Shown piece by piece: positions 21,784 through 33,842 of a stretch of DNA of 64,000 bases. Position numbers and translations under genes: made by a program. The stretch spans positions 218,684-282,683 of the forward strand of contig VWZL01000165.1 in NCBI GenBank assembly GCA_013396915.1. The letters are read 5' to 3'. The stretch's first letter is position 1. Each line of letters begins with the position of its first letter. The DNA is from Stercorarius parasiticus. Its lineage: Eukaryota; Chordata; Aves; Charadriiformes; Stercorariidae. The notes under the pieces are model-generated. The model saw only the letters and a list, made by a program, of their open reading frames with translations. It was not told the DNA's origin and did no database searches.

Positions 21784-24220
21784 TGAATACTCTGCAAAAG
21801 AGACTGAGAAGGTAAGTTCTTCCATGAAGCTGTTAAACCTAGAAGAGAGACCTAGCTCAGCTCAAACATCAATTGAAAACAAGAGTTAGGGACACAGAAG
21901 AGGGACAGTTTTCAACCTATGTAAAAAAATGCAAAATACGCTTTTAACTGCTGTTTTCACCTAAGTATACTCTGTCTGGCTTTCTCAAGGACACAAAGCT
22001 CAACAAAGCATTTTAAACCACTCTGCGAAAGGGAAGTATTCCACCACTGGGGCTTTCTAGATGTGGGTTAATTTGCTTCTGAGACTACCACAAATACTGT
22101 TTCCCATTCAGCTTCGCTGAGTGCAAGATATTTATAACCTTAGCATGTGTACCTTAGGGAGAAACACTGCCAAGTTTTGCAACCAAGCCATTAGACTATA
22201 TATCTGAAGTGTGTGGTGCCTCACACTGAACCAAGTGGTAAAGGGTCTGAGTGATCAGAGAGTTGAGAGACAGAAGGTGCAATGATATATTTGTGCATCA
22301 GGGACCAGACGCCTGACAGTGACAAGGCAAAGAATTGGAAACAAGTTTCCCCGTGGGTCCTGGCATTTTCCAGACATAAAGGTGACACATATTCAGCCTA
22401 GGCTTGGGAGTATGGATTTATATAGTGCAGACAAACACATCTGCTGCATGTGTAGTCCTCTAGCTTTGGATTAAACATTGCGAGGGGTGGGGAGAGAGAA
22501 ATTTGTTATCCCCAGGTGGTTCTGTTAATGAAAGACAATTTTGCCCCTGGAGACTAGGGAGAGTTAGAATAGCTCACAAACTTGTCCTAAAACCTAACTT
22601 CACCTAAGTAGTCAATATGTGAGTTGGAAAAACCCCCACGTACAAAGAATGTCAATGAAAGTAAAAGAATAAAACTTTCTCCTTTGCCAGGTCCATGCCA
22701 GCTGAATGAAGATGGTTTGGCATGAATGCCAAACAGTGAAAAAAAGTGCATAGCTCAATACGCAAATGAACACTTTGGTTTTCTCTTTGCCCTACGATGA
22801 GAACAAAGAAAGTTCACCTTCTGTTTCCCATTTCTTGTGAGTGTATGCCTGTATGTGGTTCCAAGGTGTCCAGTTTTGAGATAGATATACCTAAAATCTA
22901 CTATATTTTCATTAAAATATAAATAGGCATCTTTGACTTTTAAGTAGAGGAAACTCAAAACAAGTTGGCAAAATGCAATAAGAAAAAAAAGGGCTTTTAA
23001 TTCAGTCTCCCACTGCCCACTCTGTCCACAGGGAAGGTCCTCGCTATCGGGGCTTTTGGATAATATCTCAGTTGTCTGAGTAACGGAAAACTCAGTAATT
23101 CCCTTCTGGTCCTTAGGAAGCTGTCTATTTGTGACAAGGCTCCTCGCACCCTTCTTTTCTCAGTGTCTTTTCTGTCTGGGCTGTAAGTTCCTAGTAACTT
23201 GCAATGACTTTCTCTTTCCTGCTTGCCAGAACAGAAAGTCCACAGACTTCTGCGGGGGCAGCACAGTAACTCCACAGGGAAGGGGCAGTCTCGCTTCCTT
23301 CCACCTGACCCACTCATTCTCTCCTTGAACCAAGAAAATGTATCCCTAAGAACAAACCTATAGAACAGTCCAAGTAGGTTTGTGAAAAACAGCCTTAATA
23401 GCCTTCAATCTCCAATTATTTCCTGTTGTGTCCTCAGTCAACAGTAATAACGGACATGAATCTGAAGAAAACCTCTGCACCAAAACACCTCCCTAATTTA
23501 TTCAAGCTAAAACACACTTAGTGCTAGCCCTTCTGTATCTACTGAATGCGTGAAGCCAAATGTCCTCAGGCTTCAGGAAAGTTTGCATTTGTAGCTGAAC
23601 TTTATGGCTTATATCCAGCTCTGATTAGCAGCCAGACTTTCTGTGTTGGCCCCTCACAGATGATGTGTTGCAAAAGCGTCATTGAGATATTGCTTCTTCC
23701 TCACTTTCTCCAAGTATTTTTGGTTCAGTCTTTATATGTCATCACAGCTGGCCACTTTCCTTATAGTTTTGTAGGCAGATATACCTTGGAGGCAGATGTA
23801 CATTCAGATTGCTTGGCAGCAGAGGGTGTATTGCTGGAGCCAGGAGAACAAGATTAGAAGGTGAGATAAACATATGTTTTTATCTCTCAAATAAAGATTG
23901 GCTTCTGTAGTACCTTAACTGTGAAACTGTGGAGCCTCCAAAGGGCCTTGGAGCTATGAATTTATAGGAAAGGGAGCCCTTTTTTCTTAAGTTAAAACAT
24001 CAGGTACTTTCTACCATTTTTAGTACTTATTATAAATCAAACAGAAATGTGAAACTTGTTTTTATCACTCAACAGAGAGACCATTTAGGACATGTTACAG
24101 ATGGGAATTTTAATCAACAGTTATTGATCAATAATAGGGAAAGTGGCTAGAAAGTCCTAGAGAGTATGTAGCAACAGGGTAGGAATGTCCTAGAGAGCTT
24201 GTAGGAATAGTACGGATCTT
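21784..24220. other. Unique sequence, no gene supported
   Basis: A somewhat GC-richer patch at 22990-23330 carries frames on both strands (106 codons minus, 65 plus) without known motifs. A 103-codon plus frame lies at 23546-23857, also unassigned. No repeat family is recognised. Confidence 0.5.
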
Positions 24221-24224
24221 ATGT

Positions 24225-24275
24225 CACAAACTTCCTGGGTGACTCTGGAAAAGTCACAGACTGACATTAGTGCTC
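24225..24275 (-). repeat. Possible short MIR-like remnant
   Basis: CTTCCTGGGTGACTCTGGAA followed by AAGTCACAGACTGAC resembles the reverse complement of the MIR segment 'GCTGTGTGACCTTGGGCAAGTCACTTAACC'. It is short and could be coincidence. Confidence 0.25.
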
Positions 24276-24952
24276 TGCTGAGTTTAACATGTGATTTTCC
24301 ATTAACTACAACAGAATAAAGAATGAAGCTTTAATCTTGCAACGTTTGTGTTTCTCTGTATAAAACAGGAGTAGAATAATTTACCTTTATGAACAAGTTT
24401 GCATATGCCATGTTTTAAAATGTTTAAGTGGGAGCCAACTATACCTATACTGTACGACCTGTACACTATACATAGGGTCCTTTGCATCTATTTCGTAACA
24501 TAAACATACATACACACTTATCTTTGTAGTCAAGGTGATGAAGCAGCTTTTTCTTTACACAGCTTCCTTCTACAGTCATAAAAAGGCTATATTTAAAAGG
24601 CTACATCAGTTGTTCAACGTGTGTAGGTAACGTATTTTCATCCACTTCTAAATTTAAATAAAAGGTGTGAGCTGCATTCTTTCACTTCACAACATATTTC
24701 TTCTGTAAGAGGTGTTGCTTTTGCTCCTACGTGGGATCAAATGAGCTTTTGAAGCCCCAAAGGCATCTTTGAAAAGAAATTTAAAAGGTTTTTGTACCAG
24801 AATACTCCAATATTGTTTAAATGGCGGTGGCTCTATTGCTAACACTGAAAAGAGGTAACGCTATGAAAATCAAAACAGGGTAAGTCATCTCAATGTGAAT
24901 ACTTTATGTTCAATCTGCAGGTAAATAAAGCAGTAAAGAGTTAGAATTCTTT

Positions 24953-25065
24953 TAGGGCCAAATCCATCAATGTACTTAACCACTTTTAGCATTAATCATT
25001 CAGGTGCTTTGATTGATTTCTATTGAACTGTTCTAAATCTGAAGTACTTTGCTAATGACTGAAGT
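24953..25065. repeat. Remnant of palindromic amniote element
   Basis: GGGCCAAATCCATCAATGTA and CTTAACCACTTTTAGCATTA on one side, TTGATTTCTATTGAACTG in the middle and CTGAAGTACTTTGCTAATGA on the other match the layout of the inverted-repeat element containing 'GGGCCAAATCC...CTTAAGCA...CATTGAAGTCAATGG...'. Both arms and the centre are visible but decayed. Confidence 0.5.
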
Positions 25066-27231
25066 TACTGCTTTGTGGAATTTATGGAACTATAAGGATT
25101 TGTAAATATTCTCTTCTCCCTAGAATAGGGACAAAAGAGGGTGTCAGACAAAAGGACAATGGACAAAATGGACAAGCAATGTCATTTCAGAAAGCTATAA
25201 TTCTTATAAATATCAGTATACACTTCACTTAAAGTTTTAAAAACTGCTATTGATCAGGTGCAGTAAATATGATACAGAAAAAAAGATAGATTCTGACTCT
25301 CTTGATGTTGGTTTTATGTGACACACTTTATTTGAATAGCTGAGTGGCTATCACTCCAATGTTAAATGTTAAAGAAGCGCACAGTCCTCCAACAATTAAT
25401 TATTTAGTAGCAAGCTGGTGAATATATTTTTGAAAAACTCTCCTGTGAAAATTTACCTACAAAGTTAAGAAACTGTGAATGACGTATCAATTTCTATAGA
25501 TTTCCTTCCTGCACTTGCAAGAAAAGGAACTAAGTGTACAGCGTTTTTATGTTATAACAATGGTCAACTTTGGCTTTGCAAAGAGAAGCGCTGTAAGAGA
25601 AGCAGTTAAAGTGCATGTGAAAGGTGTTGTGCTGGGTGTTTAGAAATGCTTGTATTAGAAAACAAATCTACTTTGATCTAGGCTATGCAGTCTTTACAGC
25701 AACTCTGCTCAGCATTTGCCACAAACAAGTTCATATCCCAGGATTTAGAAAAATGTACCAACCTACAAAAACATCGCTCCATGATTCGGTTCTTGAAGCA
25801 GAAGAACGTGCCTTAAGGCTCTGCAGAATAAAGGATTTAAAATTTAAGGTTCAGCCTCAAGCATTATTGTCCTTGATAGAACAACAGGAGGTAGCAACTG
25901 CAGGCGAAATTATCATAGCCTGAAGCCAACCCAGCTGCAACAGGAGAGGGAAGAAGGAGCCAGACGACCCGACGGAATCATAAGCCAGCAGCAGGACAGC
26001 AAAAACTGAGCCCGGCCAAAACTGGAGCCACTGTATTATCAGCAATTGGAATTTGGGGTTATAGTAAGGCATTGTGTGATTTGTGAAGAAGAAGAGATAA
26101 TATAACTGTGATTCATTCATTAGGCTCACTAGGAAGTGAACACTGCAAAGAATTACAAGAAGAGTCATTTCCCACTAATATTCAATGAGGAAATGAATAA
26201 GATTTGCAAATAGCAACAACAACAAAAAACCGTGTTATATGAGCATGATTAAGTTACAAGTTCAAGTAATCCAAAGTTTGAACCAAAAGCACTCAGAAGT
26301 TTGGCCAGCCTTTTTCTAATCCCTCGTGTACATATGTTATGAGATGACCACTAATGGCACTCATTATTTTCTGGATAGGAACTCTTCCTCACTGAAGCAC
26401 ACAAAATGGATGATGTTCACTGAGAAAATGTTCAGAATTGTCTAATTTTGCCAAGAAATATTTTTTCTGATCTCATTCCTCTGTTCTTCAAGATAACCTA
26501 ATAGGTTTGGCAATGCTTTTTAAAAAAACAGACACAAATGAAAACAAACAACAATCCAAAATGCAACAGCCAGAGGCAGGTACCCAGCCTGGAAAAGCAC
26601 AGTTGAACTGGTTGAAGTTTTTCAAACTTATTAGCAATTTTTAAAAGTTTCTTCTAATGACTAATAACAGTGAGTCCTAGTAATAGTTAATGTTAGCAGC
26701 CACGTCTAAAACAAATTATCTGCAACCTTGCACTCTGAATCTTCTCTTGTTCTCACGGGCTACTACTGTAAATTCAAAGACTGTATATGACTCCTGCTCT
26801 ACTTTAATGTCATTTTTGTTTTTCTGAAGATAATATTTATATCAGATTATAGACTTATAATCACTGACTTCATAAGGATATGTGTGTCATCTAATGAAGT
26901 GAGTCTGTGTGATTCACACGGGTTATCAAATCTGAAATTTGCTCTACCACTGAACGGACATAGGTCTTTTCTCAGGAGATTAGCTCCCTTCTTTGAGTCT
27001 GTGATGTCTTGATCTGACTGAGACATCTTAAATGCAGCATCCGTCTTTCACATACATTAATCAGTACTGCTAAACATGAGGAATATTCTTCAGGACTAGA
27101 AGAAGCGCTGCATTTTTTCTGTCTGTCCAACAGAAACTGAACTGGATGTATAGAGACAGAGCCCTGTAACAGCTAAGTACTATTGTGTTAAATAACTTGG
27201 AACTCATCTTGCAAACTTTTTAGTCACTTAC
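25066..27231. other. Unique sequence; 99-codon plus frame unassigned
   Basis: The plus frame 25624-25923 contains a hydrophilic half rich in Glu, Lys and Leu followed by a small GC-richer tail to about 26020. I do not recognise it, and it has no matching splice boundaries. The rest is AT-rich with no repeat family seen. Confidence 0.5.
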
Positions 27232-27294
27232 ACTGCTGCCTTCTGAAACGGTAATTTTTAAAAAACTTTTCTTCATCATCCTTTCTTTATTCTC
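27232..27294 (-). CDS. Candidate 63-bp internal exon (low support)
   Basis: On the minus strand a long pyrimidine tract ends in TAG at 27297-27295. It is followed by exactly 21 open codons (starting ENKERMMKKSF) and a donor GTAAGTGAC from 27231. It is phase 0 at both ends and only one frame is open. The splice-site pair is among the best in the window, but 63 open bases carry little information and the peptide is not recognised. Confidence 0.2.
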
Positions 27295-30200
27295 CTACAT
27301 GGAGGAGCAGAAAATTAAAAAGAACAGGAGGAATGTCAGAATGATTTCTGATAAATAGCAGAATGAGCCAGAACTGTATGCAACATCATTTCTACTTGTG
27401 CTAATGTGGGACACCAGGTAGTCTGGGAATAATGTGAAGACTTCTAACTCTTCCTTCTGGAGGGAATCTAACAGCAAAAAAAATACAATATTTCATCTCT
27501 GACTGGACTAAGAGACGCTACAGTATTCATAATTGCTACATATATTTGGGGGTTTACCTAAATATATTGGTATCCGTTAATTTTCCCTTAGAAGGCATTA
27601 GGGATAATTGTGAATTCACTATATTATCACAAAACGGCAGCATAGAAAGTTAAATGTCAGTTGACTAGTTATCAACACTAGGTAGAGAACTGTTTTAGTA
27701 AATTTTCTGAGAATGCATCTCTTGGAGAAATATTGTCCCTCTTGATATTTTTGGTTGTTGTATTCTTTCTTTGCTTTTGCTTTCTTTCTCTCTATCAGTC
27801 TTTCTGTCTGCCTGTCTGCCTCTTTGTTTATAGCCACCAGCCATGTTATCATCCAGTTCACAGCATTTTACTGCATTAATTGTGTCCAAAGCACAAAACT
27901 TAGACATGTTTTCACACCGCAGTTAAAATGTCTAATTTAATTCTCCAACCATATATCTCACCCAAATGGACATGTCTGGGTTTGCCCTGAGCAATAGTTT
28001 TGTCTTAAATTCCACTATCTACTTAGTTTTTGGCATGAGCACAAAGTGTCTCATCTTATCTATAATGAACTTCCAATTGTTTTTACCCATATTACTGCTA
28101 GACTTGGAAATATAACTTCTGGACATTCAAATAGCAAATAAGATTTGCACACAATGTAAATATTACGTATGTCTATGAGTCTCTAACAATGATGGATTTT
28201 ATTGGGGTTATGTGGAAAGAAATGTGTGAAGTTAATAAAATCCCTTGGGGACTCGTTTCACACAAATTTGTTTTTCAATACATGTTCTTCTGAGGAATAC
28301 TTCATTTTTACTAATTTTCTTGAATATTCTTCAGGTAACTTGTTTATAATACAGAGCTTATGAGCTGTGTTCTTAAAAACTTTTTTTTTCATTTTCTCAA
28401 TTATGCTAACAGTAAAGAAAGCACTGAGCTAATCAGCAGAAAATTTTATAACCCAAAATTCAAATTTTTTTAAATCACATTTCTTGCTCTGGAAAGGAAA
28501 CTGACTGTTCCCTACTTGAAACAAAGTGATGGATTCAGGTGGCAGATATTTGTGATAAATAAATATTTTGCTATACACTTTTAAAAATCATACTTTTGAC
28601 AAATGTACTAGGATTTCTTTGAATTTTTCTGAAATAAGGCATCATGTGTCAAACCAAAGCCATAGTAAATATTACTAACAGTAAGTACTGATTGTTGAAG
28701 CTGTAGATTTTATCATTAGTGATACTTTTTTTGTATCACTGTGTTTTGTTACACAGGTTGAGGCAAAGCACTGTGTGATCTGAAATGAATGGTGCACCTG
28801 AAGATGGGAAGCAGCAGCAGCAACACAATCCCATAAAAGCCATCAGGTTTCAGAGGATCTCTTCCTATCCGCAGCTTTATAATTTGCACACAACCTTTTT
28901 GTGTACTCAGGAGGAAGACAATAGACAACAATCAAAATGTTCTTTATCATTAATAATAGACAGGAGGTTCCCTAGGGAAAAAAACATGACTCCAAATTTT
29001 CACCAGGGGACACTTTCCTCAACACTGTTAGAGCACATTGTTATTAGTCCCACAGGGAGAGGATTAGCTCATCTACCATTCGTCATCTTGCCTACACTGC
29101 TCCTTTAGACCTCTTGTCTAAGCAATGGAGAAAGATAAATTGAAGAATTCCTATTCTGCAGTGACTGTCTCCCCAGTGACAGCAGTAGAGCAACCTGGCT
29201 GACTGGCTTAGTCTAGGCATCTAATTTTGGGGAGAAAAAGTAAAAGATGATGATTGCTATTCCTAGCAATTTAAACAAACCTATCTGGAAGCTCATACCT
29301 GAAATTCTTCTGTCTCCATTCTTGGAAATGTGACATTTTGCGTCTCCCATACAGAGTTGAGTTGTTTCATTTTCTCTGAATTGTGACATATTTTACTTAC
29401 AGCCCACCATTTTGCAGTAGAAATGGAGAAAAATACAAGTGAACGTAGTCCAAAGGAGTTCAGGAAAACCGTGCAGTTTGGTACACTTGCAACTAGAAAC
29501 CTTCAGTGGTCAAAACTAGCAAGAAATTTTGCTAGAAAGCTGCTTACTACAGCATAAAAACCTAAGCATATATCCCCATCTTTAGGAAAATGAGCTGTTC
29601 TGGTATCAGTAGAACAAGTAGTTTGTTTCTGTTAGATACTTGCTCTGGAAACCTCTGCACCCTCCACCACAGAGCTAGCCCCTTCCAAGGCTTGCTGTGA
29701 CAAACCCAGGGAGTCCAGGAGAGCAAGATCTGTGGAGGAGTATACTGAGCTACCTGCATGGGCACCAGTTAGCCCATTCATGCATGCTGGTGGGCGTTCG
29801 GGCTATCACCCAGCAGCGTTGGTGACAACAGTGTTCTGCTTGTCTTTCCACTAGTGGGAAGGAACAATGTCTTCATTTTCTTTTCTACCCAGCTGGGGAT
29901 TTTCACAGAGTTTCTATGAGTTTAGTTGCCTCTAAGATTTCTGTGCCTTTTCCAAGGATGCTTGAGAATAGCTGTGACTTTGCATTAGACAGTGATGGTT
30001 CACCAAGTCTTCAAAATAAATTAAATTGTCATCATAAGTATGGTGTGGTGACAATACTAGTCCAGAGTTAACATAGACAGTAAAGCTATAAAACACTGTG
30101 ATATTAGGAAAGGATTCTCTCTTCCTTATGAACTGTTCAGGACAGTGAAACTGTAGATGCTCCTCAAAGTTGGGTAAAGCCACTGCATGGCAAAAATACT

Positions 30201-31974
30201 GCCTTCAGCCATGAATTAGTGCAGGTCTGCTTCCTGCCTAACTAAATCTGACCCCTAATGTCACATATTAACGTTATGCCTAAATCTACTGGGCATCTTC
30301 ACCCTAATAATTAATCTTCTCTGGCATACATTCAATCGGTATTGATGTATATGAACATATGTGTTTTTATTTTTGGTTAAATGGAAAATCCAAAAATCCA
30401 GGAAATCACATATTTCCTCTGACAGAAAACCTAATGCAACAGCTTCCCATTTTTCCTCCCTATTTTTTTTATGAAACAAATGTCTGCGAGACCAGAGAAT
30501 GCCATATAAACTTACAAATTTGTTGACGCACATAAAAAATATGAGGGATCCTTTCAGCTCTGATCCATACTACAATACCAGAAATGTCCATATAAATATA
30601 TGGGAAAGTATTTGTATTTATTAAAGACTGTAATAATATTTTTAAAATATAAATCCTTAGTTTCCTATCTCAGTAGAAATTATTTTCAGCAGAATGATAC
30701 ATTGATTTGTCCTTTGTTTTTCTTTTAACTTTCTTTCCAACTTTGTTTTATAAAGGAAAAAGCTTCTTGGCCATTTAGTTTTGCCATGATGCATTTGCAA
30801 TTTGAAGACTGATGGCATTTTCAGAGGCACTACTAAAAACTTCTTTACCCCCAGCACTTACAATGTCTTTGCATGTCGTAGCTCAACATGGAAAACCCGG
30901 GTTATGTTTTCCAGAAGAACTCTGGAACTGTTGGCAGCTCTACCATAGCACATCAGGTGTCTGTAGTTGGCCATCAATGGCTAAGTAGCTTTCTTTATTA
31001 GCTTGTCTGAGAATGAAAAAGTATTATGAAGTACCACAAAAATAGCTTTGTGAAACACAGGGCACTCTCTGCTGATTTTTCATTTACTTCCAAATAATTT
31101 TAAATCACTAGTTTTGCCAGAATAATTCTGTTCTCTAGAAATTAATTCCATAATGATAGGTTTTTAAAACTAGAAAACTATTCTAGCATTTAAAGAGATT
31201 TCCTTTCCTCCCAACAGTAAAGAGTTTATTTAAAGAAAAATAGATTCTTTCTTTTTCTAGCCCTTGGTCTAGCCCCTATTTAGAGAAGAGCTTCTTTTAC
31301 CAAATTTCCTTAAGACTTGATAAGATACAGCCAAGATGTTGGATCATATTCAGATTGCAAAGTAATCAAAGTCACACAAGTACTTTCACCTATTTATATT
31401 TCTTTAATTTTACAACATGGAAAATTGTTTTGGACACTATTAATGACTGTGCTAAGTTTTAAATGTAAAACCAGACATAGCAACTTATAACAATGGAATT
31501 GAATTAAACTGACTTTCGGAAAAAAAGGGATTTTGCTGGAGATGTACTCATCTAAATTACTGGTTGGGACCTAGAGACAATGAAAAGAGACATGCTTTCC
31601 TGGCATAGTTGTTTTTCCCAAATAGGCAGATTTGACAGATCATTCAATCACACTGTTAATAAATAAATTTAGATGGTCCATGTATGAACATTAAAAGTTT
31701 TTTCAGCCACTAAATCCATTGGTAACGGGGCCCAACCTTCTAAAATAAGTCCATAATTTGGTAAAGTATTGCAATTTCCCTGGGTGAAAGGAACACAATG
31801 GCCATTCCTGCCAGCTACTGTACCCCTCTGTTCGGATGAGTGTGACTTTCTGTATTAAGAAAGTCAACCTGTGTAGAGGCAACTTGGCTGTTTGAAACAG
31901 ACCTTTGAAAAGCAGAAAATAGGAATTGTCAATGCACCGGTACATCAGTATGTCGCTTGGCTCCAGCAAGATGC
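27295..31974. other. Unique AT-rich DNA, no gene supported
   Basis: This 4.7-kb stretch includes a pyrimidine-rich tract at about 27765-27825, which causes serine/leucine frames on the plus strand, and several short frames without motifs. No repeat family is recognised. Confidence 0.55.
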
Positions 31975-32474
31975 CATAGAATCATAGAATCATAGAATCA
32001 TAGAATTGCCTAGGTTGGAAGGGACCTTTCAGATCATCTAGTCCAACCATCAACCTAACTCTGACAAAAACCATCACTAAACCATATCTCTAATCTCTAT
32101 GTCTACCCATCTTTTAAATACCTCCAGGGATGGTGCCTCAACCACTTCCCTGGGCAGCCTGTTCCAATGCTTAATAACCCTTTCAGTGTCAAAATTTTTC
32201 CTAATATCCCATCTAAACTTCCCCTGGTGCAACTTGAGGCTATTCCCTCTTGTCCTATCACCTGTTACTTGGGAGAAGAGACTGACTCCCACCTCTCTAC
32301 AGCCTCCTTTCAGGTAGTTGTAGAGAGCGATAAGGTCTCTCCTCAGCCTCCTTTTCTCCAGGCTGGACAACCACAGCTCCCTCAGCCAATCCTCATAAGA
32401 CTTGTTCTCCAGACCCCTCACTAGCTTCGCTGACCTTCTCTGGATCCGCTCCAGCACCTCAATGTCTATCTTAC
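31975..32474 (-). mobile_element. CR1 LINE 3' fragment with intact ORF2 C-terminus
   Basis: Reading the minus strand, the element ends with four tandem 8-bp units (plus strand TAGAATCA) at 31975-32010, preceded by the CR1 3' block GGTTGGAAGGGACC and a 3' UTR. The coding part runs without a stop from about 32474 to 32077 and encodes the C-terminal part of the CR1 ORF2 protein after the reverse transcriptase core. Motifs visible are [68 protein letters not shown]. It is truncated at the 5' side as usual for CR1. The intact frame suggests a comparatively young copy. Confidence 0.95.
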
Positions 32475-32748
32475 CGAATACCGTAGACAGAGGGGCTTTC
32501 TCAGTGCCCAGCCCCTTTTGCTCCGGGACCTTGTATGAGCCAGGTCTGTGAGACAATCCTCCAGAAAGAGAAATAACAGAAAGCTTGCTTAGACTTTGCA
32601 GAATTTTTTTGTTTCTTGGCAATGTTACAGAAAACAATGCACAAAATAGGTTTGCTTCCTTCACAGGATTAGTTTTTGACAAAGTAAGGCACTGACAGTA
32701 GTAGATGGCTATAAAAATAAACCCCAGTGTGTCACCTGTTATATGCAT
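32077..32748 (-). pseudogene. 223-codon frame: CR1 ORF2 C-terminus fused to unique sequence
   Basis: Roughly residues 90-223 are the CR1 ORF2 C-terminal region described for the element at 31975-32474. The first roughly 90-98 residues come from sequence 5' of the truncation and have no recognisable similarity to CR1. A short GC-rich block at 32475-32545 sits at the join. The frame has no credible promoter or start context, so it is best read as a 5'-truncated LINE fragment whose frame happens to continue into flanking DNA. It is not expected to make a functional reverse transcriptase, because the RT catalytic part is absent. Confidence 0.85.
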
Positions 32749-32930
32749 TTCAAAAACTGAAAGAACACAGCAGGTTCTAAAAGCTGATTATGCACTGTCT
32801 ACAGGACTGAACTCAAGTGAAATGCTGCATTAAAACTTTTAACTCCTCCTTTGAAACACCATTAGTAGAGATTTTTGTTGAAAAAGCCAAACTGATCAGT
32901 GTGGCTAGCAGTGATCTAGTTGATTTTCAT
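32475..32930. other. Unique spacer between two CR1 copies
   Basis: About 450 bp separate two minus-strand CR1 fragments. The first 70 bases are GC-rich with several CpG and might be decayed CR1, but I could not align them. The rest shows nothing. Confidence 0.5.
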
Positions 32931-33379
32931 GGAATCATAGAATAGTTTGGGTTGGAAGGGACCCCTAAAGGTCATCTAATCCAAGCTCCCCCGCAATGAG
33001 CAGGGACATCTTTAACTAGATCAGGTTGCTCAAATCCTCATCCAACCTGACCTTAAATGTTTTCAGGGATGGGGCATCGACCACCTCTCTGGGCAACCTG
33101 TTCCAGTGTTTCATAACCCTCAGCATAAAAGATTTCTTCCTTATACCTAGACTAAATCTTCCCTTTTTTAGTTTAAAGTTTAAAGTCATTACCCCTTGTC
33201 CAATTGCAACAGGCTACGCAAAAAAGTTTGTCCCCATCTTCCCTGTAGGTCCACTTTAAGTACTGAAAGGCTGCTATAAGATCTCCCCAGAGCCTTCTCT
33301 TCTCTAGGCTGAACAGCCTCAACTATCTCAGCCTGTCCTCATAGGAGAGGTGCTACAACCCTTTAATCATTTTTGTGGT
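32931..33379 (-). mobile_element. CR1 LINE 3' fragment, more diverged subfamily
   Basis: The minus-strand 3' end is marked by GGAATCATAGAATAGTTTGG and GGTTGGAAGGGACC. CR1 3' UTR words follow (AGCAGGGACATCTTTAACTA, GATCAGGTTGCTCAAATCC), then the ORF2 C-terminus region (GGCATCGACCACCTCTCTGG, GCAACCTGTTCCAGTG). It ends near 33379 after CTCATAGGAGAGGTGCT and AATCATTTTTGTGGT. A tandem duplication of about 8 bp (TTTAAAGTTTAAAGT, around 33173) and other indels break the frame. The 3' UTR differs from that of the neighbouring 31975 copy, so it is another subfamily. Confidence 0.93.
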
Positions 33380-33699
33380 ATGCAAAACAGTTATGATTAA
33401 GTGTTTTCAACTTGCTCCTGGTAAATTCTTGGTGTTTTTTAACAAGACTTCTTTGTTTTCTAATGCTGTAATAACTTCACAGTCCATTCAGGAATAGAAG
33501 CCTACCAGCCTGACATAACAAATAAATTAATTTACTAAACAATGATTCTGAACAGTTGATTAACTGCCTCTTCCCACTCTCAAGCACCTGGTGTTCTCAC
33601 CTCTAAAATATTTCATCCAACTGAGAAGGTAGTTTCAAAAAAAGAAAAAGGAAGGAAGGAACGAGGTTAATTTCCCAAGATTAATTTAATGGAGTGAAG
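33380..33699. other. Unique sequence, no feature seen
   Basis: AT-rich sequence with a short GGAA-rich patch near 33648-33662. Nothing else is supported. Confidence 0.6.
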
Positions 33700-33842
33700 A
33701 GTAAAATCCTGGCCCCCCAAAAATTGATGGTAAAGCAACGGAACTCCACTGCCTTCAGTTGGGTTTCTTAGTAAATATTTAGCAAACCATCGATTCAGCC
33801 CAGTTCTACTGAAGACATCTGGGAGTCAAATCAGGCCCTATA
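33700..33842. repeat. Remnant of palindromic amniote element
   Basis: The order AAAATCCTGGCCCC, TTGATGGTAAAGC, GGAACTCCACTGCCTTCAGT, then CTACTGAAGACATCTGGGAG and TCAAATCAGGCCCTA corresponds to an ancient element of the form 'AAATCCTGGCCCCACTGAAGTCAATGG...CTCCCATTGACTTCAGTGGGGCCAGGATTT'. Both arms are visible, with the centre decayed. Confidence 0.5.

Noticed and set aside
25624..25923. 99-codon plus-strand frame with a hydrophilic second half
   Set aside because: No family recognised and no start or splice context. I considered a retroelement gag/pol remnant but found no supporting motif.
29401..29492. Minus-strand segment between a plausible acceptor and a GTAAGTAAA donor, open in one frame
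   Set aside because: Thirty open codons next to a donor hexamer are expected several times by chance in this window, and the peptide is hydrophobic without any motif.
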